DNA of 64,000 nt from Streptomyces sp. NBC_01260 (GCF_036226405.1 NZ_CP108464.1:310001-374000), one strand, 5' to 3'. Positions 9,001-28,696 are shown, counted from the stretch's first letter. The notes: generated by a model from the sequence alone, not told the origin. Program-made: numbers and translations.

Positions 9001-12000
9001 ACGACCAGGTCAAACTCCGTGGATTCCGGATCGAGTTGGGCGAGATCGAGGCCGCACTCCTGGCCTGCCCCGGCGTCACGGCCGCCTGCGCCGTGATCCA
9101 TGAGGACATGGCCGGCGGGCGCAGCCTCGTCGCCTATGCCGTCACCGGCGACCCGGCCCTGCGCCCCGTCATCCTGCGTGATGCCCTCGCCGAGAGCCTG
9201 CCCCACTACACGGTGCCCAGCGCCGTCGTCATCCTGGACGACCTTCCGCTCCTGCCCAACGGCAAGGTGGACCGGCGGGCCCTGCCGGAGCCGTCGGCGG
9301 TGCCCGGCCCGGCCGACGGAGCGGGGCAGCACACCCTCCAGGAGGGCCTGCTCGCCGGAATCTTCGCCGACGTCCTGCAGCGGCCCCTCGTGAACCCGCA
9401 TGACAGCTTCTTCGACCTCGGCGGGCACTCGCTCCTCGCCATGCGGGTCGTGAGCCGCGTCCGGGCCGTCCTGGGCGCCGAGATCGCCGTCCGCACCCTC
9501 TTCGAGCACCCGACCGTCGCGGGCCTGGCCCGCGTCCTCGACCTGCGGGGCCGCGCCCACCCCCCGGTGGTGCGCGCCGCACAGCGGCCCGATCCGCTGC
9601 CGCTGTCCTTCGCCCAGCAGCGCCTGTGGTTCCTGAACCGGCTCGAAGGTCCCAGCTCTGCCTACAACATCCCGCTCGTCCTCGAACTCGACGGCGCCCT
9701 GGACACGGACGCTCTGCGCGCCGCCCTGCGCGACGTCGTCGATCGGCATGAGTCGCTGCGCACCCTGTTCCCCGAACGCGACGGCGTGCCGCACCAAGTG
9801 GTTCTTCCGGCCGACGCGGTGGCACCTCGCCTGCCTGTCTTGAGCACGGCCCCCGCTGACCTGGAGGCGGCCGTCCTGGCCGCCGTGCGTGAACCGTTCG
9901 ACGTCGTCACGGACCCGCCACTGCGGGCCCTGCTGCTGCGCTCCGCACCCGGGCACCACGTCCTGGTCCTCGTCCTGCACCACATCGCGGGCGACGGCTG
10001 GTCCCTCGCCCCGCTCGCCCGTCACCTCGGCGAGGCCTACGAGGCCCGTCTCTCGGGCCGGGAGCCCGAACCCATGGCCGGCACTCCGCTCCAGTACGCC
10101 GACTACACCCTCTGGCAACACGCAGCCCTGGGCGACGGCATCGCACCGCAGAGCGTCCTGCGCCGGCAGCTCGACCACTGGCACACCGCCCTCGCGGGCC
10201 TTCCCGGGCTGATCGACCTGCCACTGGACCGCCCGCGCCCGGCTGCCACCGATCCGAGGGGAGCCGTCCACACCTTCGACGTACCGCCTTCTCTGTACGC
10301 TCAGCTCCTGCGCCTGGCACACGAGTCCGGCAGCAGTCTGTTCATGGTGCTCCAGGCGGCGGTGGCCACTCTGCTGCACCGCCACGGCGCGGGCGACGAC
10401 ATCCCGCTCGGCTCGCCCGTCGCGGGCCGCACGGACGAGGCGCTCGAGGACCTGGTCGGCTTCTTCGTCAACACGCTCGTCCTGCGCACGGACCTGTCCG
10501 GCAACCCGACCTTCCTCGAACTGCTCCAACGGGTAAGGGAGTTCGACCTGTCCGCATATGGGCACCAGGATGTTCCCTTCGAGCGCCTCGTCGAGAGCCT
10601 CAACCCCGTCCGGGCGCGTAACCACCATCCGCTGTTCCAGACCATGCTGGTCCTCCAGAACCAGGCGACTGCCCGCCCCGACCTGCCCGGCCTCACGGTC
10701 GTGGACCGGCTCGTCCACAACGGCCTGAGCAAGTTCGACCTCACCTTCGCCTTCAACGAGGAGCCGGGCGCGGCAGGCCTCACCGCCGGAATCGAGTACG
10801 CCACCGCCCTCTTCGACCGCTCCACCGTCGCAGCACTCTCGGACCGCCTGATCCGGCTCCTGGAGCGCGCGGCCGCCGAGCCCGCTCTGCCCGTCGCGAG
10901 CTACGACCTCCTGACGCGGAGCGAGCACGCCCGTGTCACCCACTGGGGAACCGGCCGCGGCCTGCCCGCCTCCGACGCCGCCACCCTGCCCGCCCTCTTC
11001 GCGGCTCAGGCGCACCGCACACCGGACGCAGTGGCCGTCGCCGGCGATGACACGACCCTCACGTACGCCGAACTCGACCGGATCTCCGCAGACCTCGCCC
11101 GCGCGCTGGCAGGCCTCGGCAGCGCCCCGGAGTCAGCGATCGGCGTAATGCTCACCCGGTCGCCGGCCGTGGTGTCGGTGTCGCTCGGCGCGGTCCGCGC
11201 GGTCGGAGCCTACGTCCCGTTGGACGCGCGCTGGCCCGGGGAGCGGCTCGAACAGGTCGCCGGGGTGGCGGCCGTGCGCGTCCTCGTCGTCGACGAGGAC
11301 GCCTTCGCCTCCCCGTGGGTGGCCGCAATGGCCCAGCGGGTACCGGTCGTCGTCGTGGACCGGGTCGGCCGGATCCTGCGGGGCGCACCGGAGCAGCCGG
11401 GCCGCCCGGCTGCCGTGCCGGGCCCCGGAACTCTCGCCTACGTGATGTTCACCTCCGGCTCGACCGGTCTGCCCAAGGGTGTCGGGGTCACGCACGCCGA
11501 CGTGGTGGCGCTGACGGCCGACTCGGCCTGGCAGGGCGGCGCCGCCGATGCGGTGCTGATGCACTCGGCCTATGTCTTCGACGCCTCCACGTTCGAGATC
11601 TGGGCCCCGCTGCTGCGTGGCGGCAGGGTCGTGGTCGCACCGCAGGGCGTCCTGGAGGCCGCTGTCCTCGGCGATGCCGTCCGTGAGCACGGCGTGACCG
11701 CCGTCTTCCTGACGACGGCCCTGTTCAACGTGATCGCCGAGACCGATCCAGGCGCCTTCGCCGGCCTCCGGCTCGTGTGCGCCGGGGGTGAACTGGCCTC
11801 CCCGGACGCGATGCAGCGAGTGGCCGGGACAGCGCCAGGCGTGCGCGTCCTCCATGTGTACGGACCCACCGAGACGACCACCTTCGCTACCCGCTATGAC
11901 GTGGCAGCCGACCTGCCGTCGGGCCCGCCGCCCATCGGACGGGCCCTGGACGGCCTGCGCAGTTACGTGCTCGACGGCTCCCTGGGCCCGGTCCCGCCGG

Positions 12001-15000
12001 GCGTGGTGGGCGAGCTGTACCTCGCCGGCCACGGCGTGGCGCGCGGATACATCGGGCTTCCGGGCCTGACGGCCGCACGCTTCGTGGCCGACCCGTTCGA
12101 CGCCGGGGGCGGGCGCATGTATCGCACCGGAGACCTCGTCCGGTGGACCCGTGACGGGCAGATCGCCTACGTCGCCCGCGCGGACAATCAGGTGAAGCTG
12201 CGCGGTTACCGTATCGAGCTCGGCGAGATCGAAGGTGTGCTGGCTTGCTGCGAAGGTGTCGCCGACTCCTTCGCCCTCGTCCGCGAGGATGCGCCCGGTG
12301 ACCGGCGGCTCGTGGCGTACGTGGTGCCCGCCACCGGGGCGCGTCCCGAATCCGCCGATCTCGCCCGGGCTGTCGGCCGGTCCCTGCCCGCCTACATGGT
12401 GCCCTCCGCGTTCGTCCTGATCGAGGCGCTTCCGCTCACCGTCAACGGCAAGGTGGACCAGCGCGCCCTGCCGGTGCCCGCGCACCATGCTCCGGGCCGC
12501 GGGCGTGCCGCCCGAACCGCGCGTGAGGAGATCCTCTGCGCACTCTTCGCTGACGTGCTCGGCCTGGACGCGGCGGGCGCGGACGACGACTTCTTCGCCC
12601 TGGGCGGCCATTCCCTGCTCGCTACCCGGCTCGCCGCACGCATCCGGACCGCGCTCGCCGTGGAGGTCCAGGTCAGGGCCGTCTTCGAGCACCCCACTCC
12701 CACCGCCCTCGCCGCCGCTCTGCACGGCGCAGAAGAAGCCAGGGCCCCGCTGGAGCGGGCCCTGCGGCGGCCCGATCCGCTGCCGCTGTCCTTTGCCCAG
12801 CAGCGCCTGTGGTTCCTCAACCGGTTCGAAGGGCCCAGCGCCACGTACAACGTGCCGATGGTGCTCCGCCTGGACGGCCCGCTCGACGCGGACGCCCTGC
12901 AGAGCGCCCTGGCGGACGTCGTCGAACGCCACGAGAGTCTGCGTACCGTCTTTCCCGAGACCGACGGCGTGGCGCGCCAATTGGTCCTCGACGCCAGTGG
13001 CGCCGACCTCGACCTGACGCCGCGCGACACCGACCCCGCCCGCCTGGACGAAGTCCTTGCCACCGAGGTCGCGCACACCTTCGACGTGAGTGCCGACCTG
13101 CCCGTACGGGCCAGGCTGCTGCGGCTCGGCGCCGAGACCCACGTTCTCGTCCTGCTCGTTCACCACATCGCGGGCGACGGCTGGTCCCTCGCCCCGCTCG
13201 CCCGCGACCTCGGCGACGCCTACCGGGCACGCGCCGAGGGCGAGGAACCCTCCTGGACGGAACCCGTCGTCCAGTACGCCGACTACACCCTGTGGCAGCG
13301 CGCCCTGCTCGGAGCCGACAACGACCCCACCAGCCAGGCCGCCCGCCAGCTGGACTTCTGGCGCACCGCGCTCGCCGACGCCCCCGCCCTGCTCTCCCTG
13401 CCGTACGACCGGCCGCGCCCCGCCGTCACCGCGTACCGCGGCGACGCGTTCGCCTTCCCCGTCGACGCGGACACCCACCGGGCACTCGCGGATCTCGCCC
13501 GAGCCCGCGGATGCAGCCTCTTCATGGTGCTCCAGGCGGCCCTGTCGGTGCTCCTGTCCCGGCACGGCGCCGGTGAGGACATCCCGCTCGGCACGGCCGT
13601 CGCCGGACGCACCGACGAAGCCCTCGACGACCTGGTCGGCTTCTTCGTCAACACCCTCGTCCTGCGCACCGACCTGTCCGGAGACCCCACCTTCGAAGAG
13701 GTGATAGACCGGGTACGCGAGTTCGACCTGGCCGCCTACGCCCACCAGGACGTGCCGTTCGAGCGGCTGGTGGACGCCCTGAGCCCGGTACGGGCGCAGA
13801 ACCACCACCCGCTGTTCCAGACCATGCTCGTCCTCCAGAACCAGGCGGACACCACCGTCGGCCTCCGCGGTCTCACGGTCACGGAACAGCCCGTGCACAC
13901 CGGGATCAGCAAGTTCGACCTGACCTTCACCTTCACCGAGTCACGCGACGGCGCGGGCCGGCCCGCCGGCCTCGGCGGAGTCCTGGAGTTCTCCACCGAA
14001 CTGTTCGCCCGCACCACCGCGCACGCCCTGGCCGCACGCCTCACCCGCCTGCTGGCCGTGCTCGCCGCCGACCCCGGCCGGCGTGTCCACTCAGCCGGCG
14101 TTCTGGATGCGGCGGAGCAGAGGAGCCTGGAGCGGGCCGCGCACGGCCCGCTCCGGGCCACGGCGGCGCGCACGGCATCCGAGGCGTTTCGCGCACAGTC
14201 CGCCAGAACCCCCGAGGCGATCGCCGTACGGGATGGATCACACGGGCTCACATTCGGTGAACTGGACGCGCTCTCCGACGACTTGGCGCACCATCTGTAC
14301 GAGCGGGGCATCGGACGCGGCGACCTCGTCGCCCTCGCACTGGAGGGCACCGCCGACCAGGCCGTCGCGATGCTGGCGGTGGTCAAGGCGGGGGCCGCCT
14401 ACCTGCCGGTCGACTTCGAATACCCCGAGGCCCGGATCACCTACATGCTCGACGACGCCCGCCCGGCGCTGCTCCTCACCCACAGCACCCTCAGCGCCGC
14501 GCGGAACATCCCCACCGTGGCCTGCCTCGCACTCGACGACCGGGCCGCGTGGTCCACCGGGCGCGCGGCACCGTCCACCGCCGCGCCGCACCCCCTGGAC
14601 GCCGCGTACGTCATCTACACCTCGGGTTCCACCGGCCGCCCCAAGGGCGTCGTCGTCACCCACGCGTCCCTGGTCAACCACATGGCGTGGATGGCCGGCC
14701 ACCTCGGCCTCACCGACGAGGACCGTGTCCTGGCACGTACCTCGCCGAGCTTCGACGCCTCGGTCTGGGAGACCTGGCTGCCGCTGCTGCACGGCGGCTC
14801 GACCTGCCCCGTGCCGCCCGCGCTCAACCACGACCCGGCCCGACTGGTGGCCCGCATCCGCGAAGCGGGCGCGACCCTGGTGCAGTTCGTGCCCTCGCAC
14901 CTCTCGCTCCTCCTCACCGAGACCGGACCCCACGAGGCGCCCGCGAGCCTGCGGGCCGTCCTGTGCGGCGGTGAACCCCTGCCCCGGTCCCTGGCGGCGC

Positions 15001-17506
15001 GCGCGGGGCAGGCCTGGCGGGTCGAGGTGCACAACCTGTACGGACCCACCGAGACGACGATCGACGCCACGGCCCATCGTCACTGCGGCGGGGAGGCGGA
15101 CACCGTCTCAGGGGAGGGGGGAGTGCCGCTCGGCCGCCCCGTCGACAACACCCGCGCCTACGTCCTTGACGCCGGGCTCCGGCCGGTTCCGCCGGGCGTC
15201 ACCGGCGAACTCCACATCGCGGGCGACGGCCTCGCGCGCGGCTACCTGAGGCGCCCTGGCCTGACAGCCGCGCGATTCGTAGCCGATCCGTACGGCCCCG
15301 CAGGCAGCCGTATGTACCGCACGGGCGACCTCGTCCGACGGGATGTCGACGGCCTGCTCACCTATGTCTCCCGCGCCGACGACCAGGTCAAGCTGCACGG
15401 CTTCCGTATCGAACTCGGCGAGATCGAGGCCGCTCTCACCGCGCTCGACGGCATCACCGCCGCCTGCGCAGCTGTTCGCGAGGACCGGCCGGGTAAGCGG
15501 CGCCTGGTTGCCTACATCGTTCCCGACAGGCGCGCCGCACGCCCGGCCGACAGCGAACTGCGCACCCGGCTGACATCGGCCCTGCCGTCGTACATGGTGC
15601 CGGCCGTCTTCGTCACCCTCGACGCGCTGCCACTCCATCCCAACGGCAAAACCGACCGCAGCGCCCTGCCCGTCCCCGAGCGCCCCGCCGCCACCAGGCC
15701 GGGCGGGCAGCCGCGCACCGCACAGGAACGCGTCCTGTGCGACGTGTTCGCCTCGGTCCTGCGCAGCCCGGCCGTCCGCACGGATGACGACTTCTTCGCG
15801 CTCGGCGGCGACAGCATCCTCTCCATCCAACTCGTCAGCCGGGTCCGCGAGGCCGGGCTCGGAATCACCCCGCGCGACGTCTTCGTCCACCGCACCCCCG
15901 AGGCCATCGCGGCCGTCGCCACCGCACTCGGCCAAAACGCCACCGCACCGGCCGAACAACGCACCGGCGAGATGCCGCCGACGCCCATTGCCGCCTGGCT
16001 CCTGGAGCGGCCCGGCAGCACGGACGGCTACAACCAGTCCGGGGTGCTGCGCACGCCCGCGGGCGCCGACGGAGACAGGCTCGTCGCCGCCCTCCAACTG
16101 CTCATCGACCACCACGACATGCTCCGTCTGCGGGTCAGCGGCCCGGCCGGCGGCGAACCCGTCCTCGAAGCCCTGCCGCCCGGCGCCGTGCAGGCCCGCC
16201 GCCACTTCACCCGTGTCGACATCGCCGGCCTCGACGTGGAAGCCGCCCGCGCCGCCGTCACCGAGGCGGGCGAACAGGCGCGCGGCCGTCTGCGGCCCAC
16301 GCACGGGAACGTGATCGAGGCCGTCTGGTGCGATGCCGGTCGGCACGCCCGCGGGCGCCTGCTGCTCGTGGTGCACCACCTGGCCGTCGACGCGGTCTCC
16401 TGGCGCGTCCTCGCGACCGACCTGGCCAGCACGTGGCACATGGTCACGGAAGCCGCGGACCGGGGTGAGCGCCCCGCCTCAGCCACAGCGCTGCCCTCCG
16501 CCACCACGCCCTACAGGACGTGGGCGCACCTTCTCTCGTCCCAGGCGCGCGGCGCCGCACGGGAAGCCGAACTCCCTCAGTGGCAGAGCGTGCTGAGCAC
16601 GCCGGATCCACAGCTGGGATACCGGCCGCTCGACCCTCACCTGGACACCGCCGACGGGACCCGCACCCTGGTCACCCACCTGCCCGCCACCTGGGCGAAG
16701 TCCCTGCTCACCACCGCCCCCGGCGCCTTCCACGCCGGAGTGGACGACGTCCTGCTCACCGGCCTGGCCCTCGCCGTCTGCTCCTGGCGGGCAAAACGGG
16801 CCACCCGCCTCGGCGGGCCCCGGCCGGAAGGCACCGCCGTCCTCCTCGACCTGGAGAGCCACGGCCGCGAGCAGATCTCCGAGCGCCTCGACCTCTCCCG
16901 TACGGTCGGCTGGTTCACCAGCCTCTACCCGGTTCGGCTCGATCCCGGACCTCTCGACGCCCGAGACCCCGGACGCTTTGACGCCGGCATCGTCGAACGC
17001 GCCGTCAAACGCGTCAAGGAGCAGCTTCGGACCCTGCCCGACCACGGTGTCGGCTATGGAATGCTGCGCCACCTCAACCCGGCGACGCGCTCCCGGCTGG
17101 CCACTGCGGCCCAGCCCCAGATCGGCTTCAACTACCTGGGACGGTACGCCGCTTCGCAGGAACCGGCGGACAACACCGAAGGCGCCGACTGGGACGTCCT
17201 GCTCGACGGCGGCGGGCCACGAAGCCAGGACCCGGACATGCCCGTGCACCACGTCATCGACATCAACGCGCACACCGAGGACCTGCCCGACGGCCCACGC
17301 CTGGTGACCCGCTGGACCTGGCCCAGCGACCTTCTCAAGGAGGAGGACGTGGGCGCCCTGTCCGAGGCGTTCGTCCGCGCGCTGCGCACCATCGCGGAGC
17401 ACGTGCAACGCCCCGACGCGGGCGGCTACACGCCGTCCGACCTTCCCCTGGTCTCGCTCAACCAGGCACAGATCGACCGACTGCAGAACAAGTGGGGTGG
17501 CCGCAA

Positions 17507-17510
<4 letters not shown>
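3006..17510 (+). CDS. Four-module nonribosomal peptide synthetase, C-A-T x4 plus epimerase
   Basis: The protein has 4834 residues and four complete modules. Condensation domains carry HHxxxDG at 149, 1228, 2325 and 3386. Adenylation domains span roughly 498-995, 1597-2100, 2665-3165 and 3727-4230, each with a TSGSTG loop and an NGK lysine. Carrier serines are S1039, S2142, S3203 (LGGHS) and S4270 (LGGDS). The C-terminal domain from about 4323, with [10 protein letters not shown] at 4457, is an epimerase, so residue 4 should be D. Pocket residues aligned by eye to GrsA give DAFFAGVTF for A1, DAFFCGVTF for A3 (Ile/Val-like), and DAWQLGLID for A2 and A4 (close to the known Gln code). The first condensation domain has no upstream carrier and resembles EntF/DhbF starters, implying an acyl or aryl cap. 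The C-terminal tail after the epimerase looks like a docking donor. ATG 3006 follows an in-frame stop and an AAAGGTG site. Confidence 0.95.
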
Positions 17511-25081
<7,571 letters not shown>

Positions 25082-25271
25082 CCTGCACCAGCACCTCTTG
25101 CGCCGCCCAGGACGCGCTCTGGCGTCTCGACGTCCCATCCGCCACCGGACAGTTCGCAGACTGTCAATCCCCTGGAAGCGTAGAGACCTTCCTTACGTGT
25201 CCGCGCCGCCCGGACCGACACCCGAGCGGCGCGTCACGACAGGGCGAACGTTGCCCAGCCCGGCACTGGCT

Positions 25272-26711
25272 TCAACCGCGGTACGTCTCCAGGAGCCGCA
25301 GCCAGATCTCACTGATCGTCGGGTAGGCGGGGACCGCGTGCCAGAGCCGTTCGATCGGGACTTCGGCCGCGACCGCGATCGTCGCCGAGTGCAGCAGCTC
25401 GCCGATGCCGGGGCCCACGAAGGTGACGCCGAGCAGGATCTCCCGGTCGAGGTCGACGATCATGCGGGCTCGGCCCCGGTATCCGTCCGCGTACAGGCCG
25501 GCCCCCGCCACCGCTCCGAGGTCGTAATCGACGGCCCGGACCCGGTGGCCGGCCCGCTCCGCCTCGGCGAGGGTGAGGCCGACCGAGGCGGCCTCCGGGT
25601 CGGTGAAGACGACCTGGGGAACGGCGGCGTGATCGGCGGTGGCCGCGTGGGCACCCCAGCGGTCGGTCTCCAGCAGCGGGACACCCTGGGCACGGGCGGC
25701 GATCGCGGCTCCGGCGATGCGGGCCTGGTACTTGCCCTGATGGGTCAGGAGCGCCCGGTGGTTGACGTCACCGACGGCATAGAGCCAGCCGGTGCCCTCG
25801 ACCCGGCAGCTGTCGTCCACGGTGAGCCAGGACCCGGGCTTCAGGTGCACCGTCTCCAGTCCCAGGTCGTCGGTGCGCGGGGCGCGGCCGGTGGCGAAGA
25901 GGATCTCGTCGGCCTCGATGCTCTCGCCGCTGTCGAGTCCGACGGTGACCGGTCCAACCGGGGCCTGGCGCCGTACGGAGGCGGCCGAGACGCCGAACCG
26001 GATATCGGCTCCGGCGCCGGTCAGCGCCTCCGCAACCAGCTCACCGGCGAACGGTTCCATCCGGGGCAGCAGCCCCGTGCCGCGGACCAGCATGGTGACC
26101 TCGGCACCCAGGGCGCCCCACACGGTGGCCATCTCCACACCGACCACTCCCCCGCCGACGACGACGAGCCGACGGGGCACCTCCTTCGCGCTGGTCGCCT
26201 CACGGCTGGTCCACACAAAGGCGTCGGCGACTCCGGGCAAATCGGGTACCACGGCCCGGCTGCCGGTGCACACGGCGACGGCGTGCCGGGCGGTGAGCCG
26301 GCGTTCCGTGCCGTCGGGTCCCGTGACGGAGACCGCCTTCGTACCGGTCAGCCGGCCGACGCCCCGGTAGATGTCCGCGCCGATGCTCTCCAGCCAGGCC
26401 ACCTGTCCGTCGTCCTTCCAGTGCGAGGCGTGCGCGTCCCGGTGTGCGAGGACGGCCGCGGTGTCCAGCGGGCCCTGTACTGATCCGCTGAGGCCGGGCA
26501 CGCGGCGGGCGTCGGCGCGGGCGACGACCGGGCGCAGCAGGGCCTTGCTCGGCATGCAGGCCCAGTACGAACACTCACCGCCGATGAGCTCGGACTCCAC
26601 GATCGCGGTGCTCAGGCCGGCGGACCGGGCCCGGTCCGCCACGTTCTCACCCACCGGACCTGCACCGATGACCACGACGTCGTACTCGACGGGCTCCACA
26701 GCATGTGTCAT
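25272..26711 (-). CDS. FAD-dependent pyridine nucleotide-disulfide oxidoreductase
   Basis: This 479-residue protein is a class I flavin disulfide reductase of the dihydrolipoamide dehydrogenase/mercuric reductase group. It has an FAD dinucleotide-binding GxGxxG at residues 16-21, a redox pair C47 and C52 in GGECSYWACMPSK, a central NAD(P)-binding VVVGGGVVGVE, the GD motif (LYAVGDV), and the C-terminal dimerisation region with the active-site His (HAVPAYPTISE). The disulfide segment departs from the usual GGTCLNVGC, so the substrate is unlikely to be simple lipoamide. It is divergent from thioredoxin (26829), suggesting thiol redox duty, but no lipoyl-enzyme genes are nearby. The start is uncertain: ATG 26711 gives the best N-terminus, while ATG 26720 is an alternative and neither has a strong ribosome site. 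Confidence 0.85.
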   Translation of the reverse strand: MTHAVEPVEYDVVVIGAGPVGENVADRARSAGLSTAIVESELIGGECSYWACMPSKALLRPVVARADARRVPGLSGSVQGPLDTAAVLAHRDAHASHWKDDGQVAWLESIGADIYRGVGRLTGTKAVSVTGPDGTERRLTARHAVAVCTGSRAVVPDLPGVADAFVWTSREATSAKEVPRRLVVVGGGVVGVEMATVWGALGAEVTMLVRGTGLLPRMEPFAGELVAEALTGAGADIRFGVSAASVRRQAPVGPVTVGLDSGESIEADEILFATGRAPRTDDLGLETVHLKPGSWLTVDDSCRVEGTGWLYAVGDVNHRALLTHQGKYQARIAGAAIAARAQGVPLLETDRWGAHAATADHAAVPQVVFTDPEAASVGLTLAEAERAGHRVRAVDYDLGAVAGAGLYADGYRGRARMIVDLDREILLGVTFVGPGIGELLHSATIAVAAEVPIERLWHAVPAYPTISEIWLRLLETYRG

Positions 26712-26828
26712 GAGGACCATCTTGGTCGTGGGTGTGCGCGGCGGCCACATGGGCAGGCGGAATAGTGCAAGCACAGGCACCGTTGTCCGGGGACACGTCC
26801 GCTCGGGCACAGGAAGAGGTAGCAGAGC

Positions 26829-27200
26829 ATGAGCACCGTAGAGCTCACCAAGGAAAACTTCGATCAGGTCGTCAGCGAGAACGAGTTCGTCCTGATCGAC
26901 TTCTGGGCTTCCTGGTGCGGCCCGTGTCGGCAGTTCGCTCCGGTCTACGACTCGGCGTCCGAGCGTCACGCAGACCTGGTCTTCGCCAAGGTCGACACGG
27001 AGGCGCAGCAGGAGCTGGCCGCGGCCTTCGAGATCCGGTCGATCCCGACGCTCATGATCGTCCGCGACAACGTGGCGGTCTTCTCGCAGCCGGGCGCGCT
27101 GCCCGAGGCCGCGCTGGAGGACGTCATCGGCCAGGCCCGGAAGCTGGACATGGATGAGGTCCGCAAGTCCATCGAGGACGAGCAGAAGGACCAGAAGTAG
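26829..27200 (+). CDS. trxA: Thioredoxin
   Basis: This 123-residue cytoplasmic thioredoxin has the redox motif WCGPC with C30 and C33, the conserved FWASW lead-in, the cis-proline loop SIPT, and the usual length plus a charged C-terminal tail (EDEQKDQK). It reduces protein disulfides using electrons from thioredoxin reductase. The start ATG 26829 follows an AGGAAGAGG ribosome site. It is transcribed divergently from a flavin disulfide oxidoreductase 117 bp away and ends at a strong palindromic terminator. It is not next to trxB, so it is probably an accessory thioredoxin rather than the housekeeping one near the origin. Confidence 0.95.
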   Translation: MSTVELTKENFDQVVSENEFVLIDFWASWCGPCRQFAPVYDSASERHADLVFAKVDTEAQQELAAAFEIRSIPTLMIVRDNVAVFSQPGALPEAALEDVIGQARKLDMDEVRKSIEDEQKDQK

Positions 27201-27220
27201 GCACCTCGCGGACGCCTGAG

Positions 27221-27266
27221 GAACGGGTCGGGGTCCGGCCGTCGACGGCCGGACCCCGACCCGTTC
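27221..27266. terminator. 46-bp perfect palindrome between convergent genes
   Basis: Bases 27221-27243 and 27244-27266 are perfect 23-bp complements with no spacer. The palindrome lies between the thioredoxin stop and the stop of the convergent gene at 27283, so it can end transcription in both directions. Confidence 0.9.
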
Positions 27267-27282
27267 GCTTCTTCCGGCGGCT

Positions 27283-27624
27283 TCACCCGTCGGCGTTCTC
27301 CTGCGCGGCGTTGTCCTGCGCACCGCTCTGCGCGCCGCGCTTCTGCGCGATCCGGACCGAGAGTCCGTAGTCGAGTTCCGAGCCGTCGACCAGCAGGGCC
27401 TCGACGGTGTGCGTCGACGGGTCGATGTCCGCCACCATGCCGTCGCCGGAGTAGCGGGGGTAACCCGACTCGCCGGTCTCCCCGGTCGCGTCCACGATCG
27501 CCGACCGGATGGTGTTGCCGGGGCCCCCGGTGCCGGGGGCCGAACCCTTGGCGTCAGAACCCTTGGTGTCGGTGAACGCGGGGACCAGCAGGATCTCGTA
27601 ACTCTGCGGATGGCTCATGGTCAT
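27283..27624 (-). CDS. Hypothetical small protein
   Basis: This gene encodes a 113-residue protein that I do not recognise. It begins MTMSHPQSYEILLVP, has a low-complexity Gly/Ala/Asp centre, then a DGMVADIDPSTHTVEALLVDG segment that could be beta-structured, and a charged Gln-rich tail. No signal peptide, membrane helix or catalytic motif is visible. Codon usage is normal for the genome. It lies 52 bp downstream of the LacI-type regulator on the same strand and ends at the shared palindromic terminator, so the two may be co-transcribed. The start is uncertain (ATG 27624 or ATG 27618); no clear ribosome site distinguishes them. Confidence 0.6.
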   Translation of the reverse strand: MTMSHPQSYEILLVPAFTDTKGSDAKGSAPGTGGPGNTIRSAIVDATGETGESGYPRYSGDGMVADIDPSTHTVEALLVDGSELDYGLSVRIAQKRGAQSGAQDNAAQENADG

Positions 27625-27676
27625 GACGCTAGGCAAGGGATGTCCGCCGCGCACGTTGCCGCGCTGGCGGGCCGGC

Positions 27677-28696
27677 TCAGCTCGATTCCCGGTGGACGGC
27701 CCGCGCACTCAGCAGGTCGTGCCGCTCGGGTTCCCTCCCGGGGTGCCGCACCAGACGGTCGACCAGATCGGCGAGCGGCTGCACCGTGTCCAGTTCCATG
27801 CGTACGCTGCTGAGCCTGGGCCTCAGCAGCCTCCCCAGCATCAGATCGTCCGCGCCCACCACCGCGGTTTCGCCGGGGACCGTGATGCCCGTGTCCTGCA
27901 GCGCCCGCATCAGGAGCATCGCGTAGACGTCGTCGTAGGCGAAGACGGCGTCCAGGTCGAGCAAGCGCCAGCGGGCGGCGAGCGCGGTGGCCGATTCCTC
28001 GTCGTGGCGCAGCGGCAGCGGTTCGATCCGGGCCGTGCCGGCGGCGGCCTGCCGGGCGCCGGCGAGCCTGGGTTCGGCGAACAGCGCCAGGCCGGGTTCC
28101 TCGGGCATCACGACGCCGATCCGGCGCCGGCCGCGCTCCAGCAGATGCCGGACCGCACAGTCGCCGACTTTGCGCTGGTCCATGATCAGGGCGTGCGCGC
28201 CCGCCACCGGCCGCGGTCCGAGCGTGATCACCGCCTTGGCGCCGGAGCGCCGGAGCACGGCTGTTCCCTGCGGGGCGAGGGGGACGGAGCCGGGCACGAT
28301 GACGGCGGCGGGCCGGAGCTCGGCCCAGGCGCGGGCCGCGTCGTCGGCGTCGAGTCCCAGGGAGCCGTACTGGACCACGGTGTAGTCGAGGCGGCGCAGT
28401 CCGGATTCCAGCTCGTGCAGGAAGCGGTGGTGCAGTTGGCCGGAGGGGAAGTTCCCGGTGGGCAGCAGCACCATGCGGGAGTGTCCGGCGCGCAGGCTCC
28501 GGGCGGCCGCGTGCGGTACGTAGCCGAGTTCGGCGGCCGCCTCCCGCACCCGGCGGCGGGTGGGATCACTGATCCGTACGGCCGCGTTGTTGTTCAGTAC
28601 GTACGACACGGTGGCCCGGGAGACCCTGGCGAGCCGCGCCACATCGGCGCTGGTCGGGACGGGGCCTTCGGCGGGCTGCTCGGGTAACTGACTCAT
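27677..28696 (-). CDS. LacI-family transcriptional regulator
   Basis: This 339-residue regulator has an N-terminal LacI helix-turn-helix (TSADVARLARVSRATVSYVLNN, split over residues 15-36), the hinge-helix region with AAAELGYVPHAAARSL, and a periplasmic-binding-protein-like effector domain to the C-terminus. Such proteins usually repress carbohydrate genes and sense a sugar or metabolite. The N-terminal tail of about 14 residues is unstructured. Only a small hypothetical gene follows on the same strand, so the target is not evident. The upstream 200 bp to the divergent PemK-like gene must hold its promoter. ATG 28696 is the only sensible start. Confidence 0.9.
   Translation of the reverse strand: MSQLPEQPAEGPVPTSADVARLARVSRATVSYVLNNNAAVRISDPTRRRVREAAAELGYVPHAAARSLRAGHSRMVLLPTGNFPSGQLHHRFLHELESGLRRLDYTVVQYGSLGLDADDAARAWAELRPAAVIVPGSVPLAPQGTAVLRRSGAKAVITLGPRPVAGAHALIMDQRKVGDCAVRHLLERGRRRIGVVMPEEPGLALFAEPRLAGARQAAAGTARIEPLPLRHDEESATALAARWRLLDLDAVFAYDDVYAMLLMRALQDTGITVPGETAVVGADDLMLGRLLRPRLSSVRMELDTVQPLADLVDRLVRHPGREPERHDLLSARAVHRESS

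Noticed and set aside
4890..11015. Very long minus-strand open frame opposite the first NRPS gene
   Set aside because: It is the codon-bias shadow of the GC-rich NRPS gene; its composition is repetitive Gly/Val/Gln/Arg and no domain is recognisable.
25098..26483. 461-codon plus-strand frame opposite the disulfide oxidoreductase
   Set aside because: The minus strand encodes an intact FAD/NAD-binding protein with redox cysteines; the plus frame is its antisense shadow.
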